Positions 60,109 through 64,000 of a DNA stretch of 64,000 nt are shown one piece after another. This stretch comes from Chromatiales bacterium. Lineage in GTDB: Bacteria > Pseudomonadota > Gammaproteobacteria > Chromatiales > Chromatiaceae. The notes beneath the pieces are model-generated. The model did not search any database. It saw only the letters and a list, made by a program, of their open reading frames with translations, and was not told the DNA's origin. Within the stretch, counting starts at the first letter, position 1, and each line of letters opens with the position of its first letter. Location of the stretch: positions 62,001 to 126,000 of the forward strand of contig JAKSBX010000156.1 in the NCBI GenBank assembly GCA_022360905.1. The letters run 5' to 3'. The position numbers and the translations under genes are program-made.

Positions 60109-60390
60109 ATGACTAAATTGTATGTTGGCAACCTGGCCTGGTCTGCCACAGAAGATGATATCCGGGAACTGTTTTCCGATATCGGTGAGGTGCAATCTGC
60201 TAATCTGATCCTCGACCGGGAAACCCGCCGTTCCCGTGGTTTTGCTTTTGTTGAAATGGGCCAGGCTGATGCCGAGCGCGCCATTACCGAGCTGAATGGA
60301 AAAGATTTTCAAGGCCGTAGTTTGAGAATTAATGAAGCCCAGGAAAAGCCCCGACGCAACTCCGGTGGCGGTGGCGGCGGTCGCTGGTAA
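60109..60390 (+). CDS. RRM-domain glycine-tailed RNA-binding protein
   Basis: KLYVGNLAWSATEDDIRELFSDIGEV...RSRGFAFVEMGQADAERAITELNGKDFQGRSLRINEAQEKPRRNSGGGGGGRW. Confidence 0.97.
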   Translation: MTKLYVGNLAWSATEDDIRELFSDIGEVQSANLILDRETRRSRGFAFVEMGQADAERAITELNGKDFQGRSLRINEAQEKPRRNSGGGGGGRW

Positions 60391-60434
60391 GCACCAAATT
60401 CCGAATTTATCGCTTTACAACGAAGATTCTTGAG

Positions 60435-60460
60435 AACGGTAGGCTGATACGCCTGCCGTT
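60435..60460 (+). terminator. Intrinsic terminator downstream of RRM gene
   Basis: AACGGTAGGC-TGATAC-GCCTGCCGTT followed by TTCG; stem of 10 with one U-G pair. Confidence 0.7.
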
Positions 60461-60669
60461 TTCGATTGACTACTGGCCAATCAGTCCGGCTCGCTGATTG
60501 CGCTCATTCCCATAGCCCCCTACCACCGGTGTAGGCGGGTCAAAGACTTACTGCATCATAATATCCATCCAACCGGTACTCATTCCAGCCGGAATGCTGT
60601 CTGTGACCCTGATCTCCATTTCGACCGGCTTTCACAGCTGTGTAACAGATAAGCTCTAAACTGCGCTTC

Positions 60670-61533
60670 ATGAAGAGTGAAACACGCATCAGCTCTATTG
60701 GACATAAAATTGTCGATCGTAGACGCGAAGAGATCGAGCCATTGCTGGTCAGTTGTCGACAACAGCACAGACCCATTGAGATTGGACTCTACTTCAACGA
60801 TCCATCCTGTCATGAGTTCATTGAGATGTGGTTACCGGATGATCAGGTGATATTGAATACCCATCTCGATCATCGCAAGCTCAGTGTTTTCAGCCTCGAT
60901 GAACATGAGAACGTGCCGCTATTGCAGCGACAGATAGAGCTCTCTCTGAACTGGGGTGCCGACTACGGAATCAACCATGTATCTGCATTCCCCCTGAGCC
61001 GACGGGAAGAGTACCAGCCAGCCTTGATGGATAAACTAACCAGGCGACTGCACTTACTGAATAGTATCTGCCGGAAACATCACTTCCCGGTCTATCTTGA
61101 GAACACCTATCACGATCTGAATTTCTACAAACAGCTCTTCAAGTCGATCATCGATAACCACTTCGACTATCTGCACTGCTGTTTTGATATCGGCCACGCA
61201 AAAGTCTGGTCCAACCAGCCCCTATCCGAGTGGTTGGGATTCCTAGAGGCGCTGAAAAAGGCTGGAAAGCGTATCCATTTTCATCTGCATGCCAACCGGG
61301 GACTTTCAGACGAACACCTCTCATTCATTGAGGCGGAATGGTTGGATATCATCAAAGCTGACAGTTTCACCGCTCCTCTCAACAGCTTCGAAGCCATCGA
61401 AATGATTGACACCCGGTTTCCTGACTGCAGAAAGCTGATGGAGGTGCCGACCCATGAGGCCATTGAGAACCTGCACAAAGTGGCTGAAGAGATCGAGCGG
61501 ATCAGGCAGTCGAAACAACTGAGAAGAGCCTGA
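60670..61533 (+). CDS. TIM-barrel sugar phosphate isomerase/epimerase-like protein
   Basis: FPVYLENTYHDL...FDYLHCCFDIGHAKVWSNQPLSEWL...GKRIHFHLHANRG, AP-endonuclease-2-like layout. Confidence 0.75.
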   Translation: MKSETRISSIGHKIVDRRREEIEPLLVSCRQQHRPIEIGLYFNDPSCHEFIEMWLPDDQVILNTHLDHRKLSVFSLDEHENVPLLQRQIELSLNWGADYGINHVSAFPLSRREEYQPALMDKLTRRLHLLNSICRKHHFPVYLENTYHDLNFYKQLFKSIIDNHFDYLHCCFDIGHAKVWSNQPLSEWLGFLEALKKAGKRIHFHLHANRGLSDEHLSFIEAEWLDIIKADSFTAPLNSFEAIEMIDTRFPDCRKLMEVPTHEAIENLHKVAEEIERIRQSKQLRRA

Positions 61534-61588
61534 TATCCATAGCTCTCTTTGCAGTATACCCGGGCCTGAAAACAGCAGAAAGACCTGA

Positions 61589-62461
61589 CTATGCAGACTC
61601 GAGCGCTGCGATACGATCCTCCAATGGCGGGTGGCTGGCGAACAGTTTCTGTACCTTTCCCGCGCTGATGGCGAATGCCGCCATCTCTTCCGGCATCGGT
61701 TCCGGCTCATGGGCCTGCTGCAATCGCCTCAGGGCTGCAATCATCTTGCCTCTACCGGCCAGATCGGCGCCGCCCTTGTCTGCCCTGAATTCACGCCAGC
61801 GGGAGAACCACATCACGATCGTCATCGCCAGGATACCCAGAACAAATTCTGCAACCAACGAGACAATATAAAAGGCTGGCCCATAACCCCGCTCAGTCTT
61901 GAACACCACCCGATCCACAGTATGTCCGATGATTCGCGAGAGAAATACCACAAAGGTATTGACCACGCCCTGAATCAAAGAGAGGGTCACCATATCCCCA
62001 TTGGCCACATGGCTGACTTCGTGGGCCAGTACGGCCTCCACCTCGTCCCGGTTCATCTGCTGCATCAGGCCGGTGCTGACCGCAACCAGGGCATCGTTTT
62101 TATTCCAGCCGGTGGCGAAAGCATTGGGTGAAGCGTGATTGAATATACCCACTTCCGGCATACCTATACCTGCCCGCTGAGCCTGGGATTCAACGGTGGA
62201 GACCAGCCAGCGTTCCACCTCGTTGCCGGGAGTCTGGATAAGCTGAACCCCCATGCTCCGTTTAGCCATCCATTTGGAGATAAAGAGAGAGATCAGCGAT
62301 CCGGAAAAGCCGATTACCGCCGAGTAGATCAGCAGTGCATTGATATCCAGGTCGACCCCATTCTGCATCAGCAGCCCTTCAATACCGAGGAGTCTGAAGG
62401 TGATACTGATTAAGGCCAGAATCGCCAGGTTGGTGCCGAGAAAGAGTGCAATCCTCATCAT
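61589..62461 (-). CDS. htpX: Membrane protease HtpX
   Basis: MMRIALFLGTNLAILALISITFRLLG, AVLAHEVSHVANGDMVTLSLIQGVVNTFVVFLSR, EFRADKGGADLAG. Confidence 0.96.
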   Translation of the reverse strand: MMRIALFLGTNLAILALISITFRLLGIEGLLMQNGVDLDINALLIYSAVIGFSGSLISLFISKWMAKRSMGVQLIQTPGNEVERWLVSTVESQAQRAGIGMPEVGIFNHASPNAFATGWNKNDALVAVSTGLMQQMNRDEVEAVLAHEVSHVANGDMVTLSLIQGVVNTFVVFLSRIIGHTVDRVVFKTERGYGPAFYIVSLVAEFVLGILAMTIVMWFSRWREFRADKGGADLAGRGKMIAALRRLQQAHEPEPMPEEMAAFAISAGKVQKLFASHPPLEDRIAALESA

Positions 62462-62645
62462 ATCCTATTCACGCCCTGATCGTTTTAATGGTGAAATTTA
62501 TCCATTTGAATATGGGATCATTGATAGTGATTTTCAACTGAAGTTCCCTACCGCATTTCATGGGTATGTCTCCAAGCCCATAATATCAATGACGGTAGCG
62601 GCCTCAAATTGCTAATGGTCTATCGGTACCAAACCCGTTGCGATT

Positions 62646-63890
62646 TCAGGCCGACATCTTGGCCACGCGATCAGCTCCAGTTGCACTGCCTTCACGTTCT
62701 ACAGCCTGGTAATCGATACTGATGCGATCCCCGGCGATAGGCCGAAAAAAACCGTCTGCAAACGCTACATGGTCCGCATGCTCCCGATAACTGTCAATCA
62801 CAGCGGGATGACAGAATGTTACCAGCCAGGTGTAGCGATAACCTGCGCTCTCCTGCACCGCATCACCAGTGAATACCCGGCGTACACCGGGAATGGCAGC
62901 AAGGACACGCCTCCCCTCCGCCATCATATGATCGATCTGCCTACCATCATCGATACTGGTGTTGTAGATGATCAGATGCTCAACCGGCAACCAGGGTTCA
63001 CAATGTGCCAATACTTCAGAAGCACGTCCAGCGGATCCCCAGAGTGTCATACAGCGTGCAGCCTCGGCCTGGACCCCATCACTTACGCCCTGCATCAGCC
63101 CGGTAAAGCCCAACCGACGTTGATCCGCATTTTTCCCGACGCATGCGCCGGCTGCATCGGCCAGGGCCGTGTAATAGTTGATCTTAGCGATACCGTTCTC
63201 AATCAGCCTTTTGTACTGCTCTGCAGTGAGTCCGGTGCCGCCGTGCAGGACCAGCGGGATCGCCAGAGACGCGTTGATCTGCTGCAGACGCTCGAAATCG
63301 AGTTTCGGCTCACCGTTCATACGTCCATGAACTGTTCCAATCGAGACAGCCAGAAAATCCACGTCGGTCAGCTCGACGAATTGACTGGCCTCGTTGACCG
63401 AGGTGTAGCGCATTTCACCTGGGTGCTGTTCTGCATCCTCACCCTCTACTCCAGGCACATAGCCAAGCTCCCCTTCCACCGGTATACCACAAGCATGAGC
63501 CATGGAGACAACCTGGGCGGTAGTCTCTACATTCTCCTTGAACGAAGTGTGGGAGGCATCGACCATTACTCCATTACAACCCAGCCGAATCGAGTCGATG
63601 GCAGATTCAAGGCTCTCTCCGTGGTCCAGGTGGATTGCCACCGGCACCTCGGCACGCTTTGCAGCCGTCTCTACTGCGGCCATCAGCAGTTCGAAATCGT
63701 AGTGTTGGAAATGGGACTCGGCCAGGGAGAGGATGACCGGAGAAGCGGTCTTCTCTGCCGCAGCCATCACACCTGTCACAAAGTCCAGGTTGACCACATC
63801 AAAGGCACCCACAGCGTAACCATTGGTATAGGCGTGGTTAAGCATCTCTTTCATATTGACCAGCGGCACAGGATCTCTCCTTATTCCCAA
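62646..63890 (-). CDS. Class II (GatY/Fba-like) ketose-bisphosphate aldolase fused to C-terminal Dabb-like domain
   Basis: Aldolase: AFDVVNLDFVTGVMAAAEKTASPVILSLAE, AIHLDHGESLESAIDSIRLGCNGVMVDAS, VLHGGTGLTAEQYKRLIENGIAKINYYTAL. C-terminal ~105 aa PVEHLIIYNTSIDDGRQIDHMMAEGRRVLAAIPGVRRVFTGDA...YTWLVTFCHPAVIDSYREHADHVAFAD looks like Dabb. Confidence 0.88.
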   Translation of the reverse strand: MGIRRDPVPLVNMKEMLNHAYTNGYAVGAFDVVNLDFVTGVMAAAEKTASPVILSLAESHFQHYDFELLMAAVETAAKRAEVPVAIHLDHGESLESAIDSIRLGCNGVMVDASHTSFKENVETTAQVVSMAHACGIPVEGELGYVPGVEGEDAEQHPGEMRYTSVNEASQFVELTDVDFLAVSIGTVHGRMNGEPKLDFERLQQINASLAIPLVLHGGTGLTAEQYKRLIENGIAKINYYTALADAAGACVGKNADQRRLGFTGLMQGVSDGVQAEAARCMTLWGSAGRASEVLAHCEPWLPVEHLIIYNTSIDDGRQIDHMMAEGRRVLAAIPGVRRVFTGDAVQESAGYRYTWLVTFCHPAVIDSYREHADHVAFADGFFRPIAGDRISIDYQAVEREGSATGADRVAKMSA

Positions 63891-64000
63891 TCAAGGTTTA
63901 TTTGTGAAAAGCATTTTCCCGGCAACTTTACGCCTACTTAACTGTTAGGTTAATTTAAATTAAACTAATATTTTGTTAAATTTGAGTAAAATAGTTGATC

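Noticed and set aside
62769-63941. 390-aa plus-strand ORF
   Set aside because: Entirely antisense to the well-supported aldolase-Dabb gene; translation shows no recognisable domain and reads as mirrored codons.
1-64000. CRISPR arrays, tRNA, rRNA, transposases, prophage genes
   Set aside because: None recognised when reading the sequence; no regularly spaced repeat array seen. A tool-based scan (tRNAscan, CRISPR finder) was not possible here.

Overview
This 64 kb window is a gene-dense gammaproteobacterial chromosome segment. A sulfur-oxidising/chemolithotrophic host is my inference from gene content only. Main blocks, left to right: (1) 3' part of nadB with a convergent ygfX-like gene; (2) a two-component system, PepSY protein, diheme cytochrome c, DUF1924/SHP-type cytochrome c and cytochrome b561; (3) a complete hynS-isp1-isp2-hynL [NiFe] hydrogenase with a HupH-like protein and maturation protease, divergent from hypC-A-B-D (no hypE or hypF in the window), followed by a TonB-dependent receptor; (4) a permuted NlpC/P60 (YiiX-like) gene and a beta-oxidation cluster (fadE, thiolase, fadJ-like, acyl-CoA ligase) plus an EthD-domain protein; (5) an OprO/P-like porin, a PhnD-like binding protein and an overlapping HAMP-PAS-GGDEF-EAL protein; (6) the conserved tatD-pilZ-holB-tmk-mltG-pabC-fabF-acpP-fabG-fabD-fabH-plsX-rpmF-yceD block, with a Na+-translocating oadGAB operon lying between yceD and maf; (7) HDOD and REC/degenerate-GGDEF/coiled-coil/TM signalling proteins; (8) an accessory stretch (51-60 kb) with a DUF2914 protein, zinc metallopeptidase, DUF4332, RRM-like proteins, Lon-N domain protein, alpha/beta hydrolase, orphan protein, a second two-component system and a TPR protein; (9) htpX and a class II aldolase fused to a Dabb-like domain. 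No tRNA, rRNA, CRISPR array or transposase was recognised. The least explained signals are: a 17-nt intergenic motif family (CTAGGGCCTGTTAACAC) with five copies, four of them in about 3.2 kb; a ~190-bp element with terminal inverted repeats (53853-54044); the porin/PhnD/GGDEF-EAL gene set; the aldolase-Dabb fusion; and a nested palindrome between hypD and the TonB receptor.
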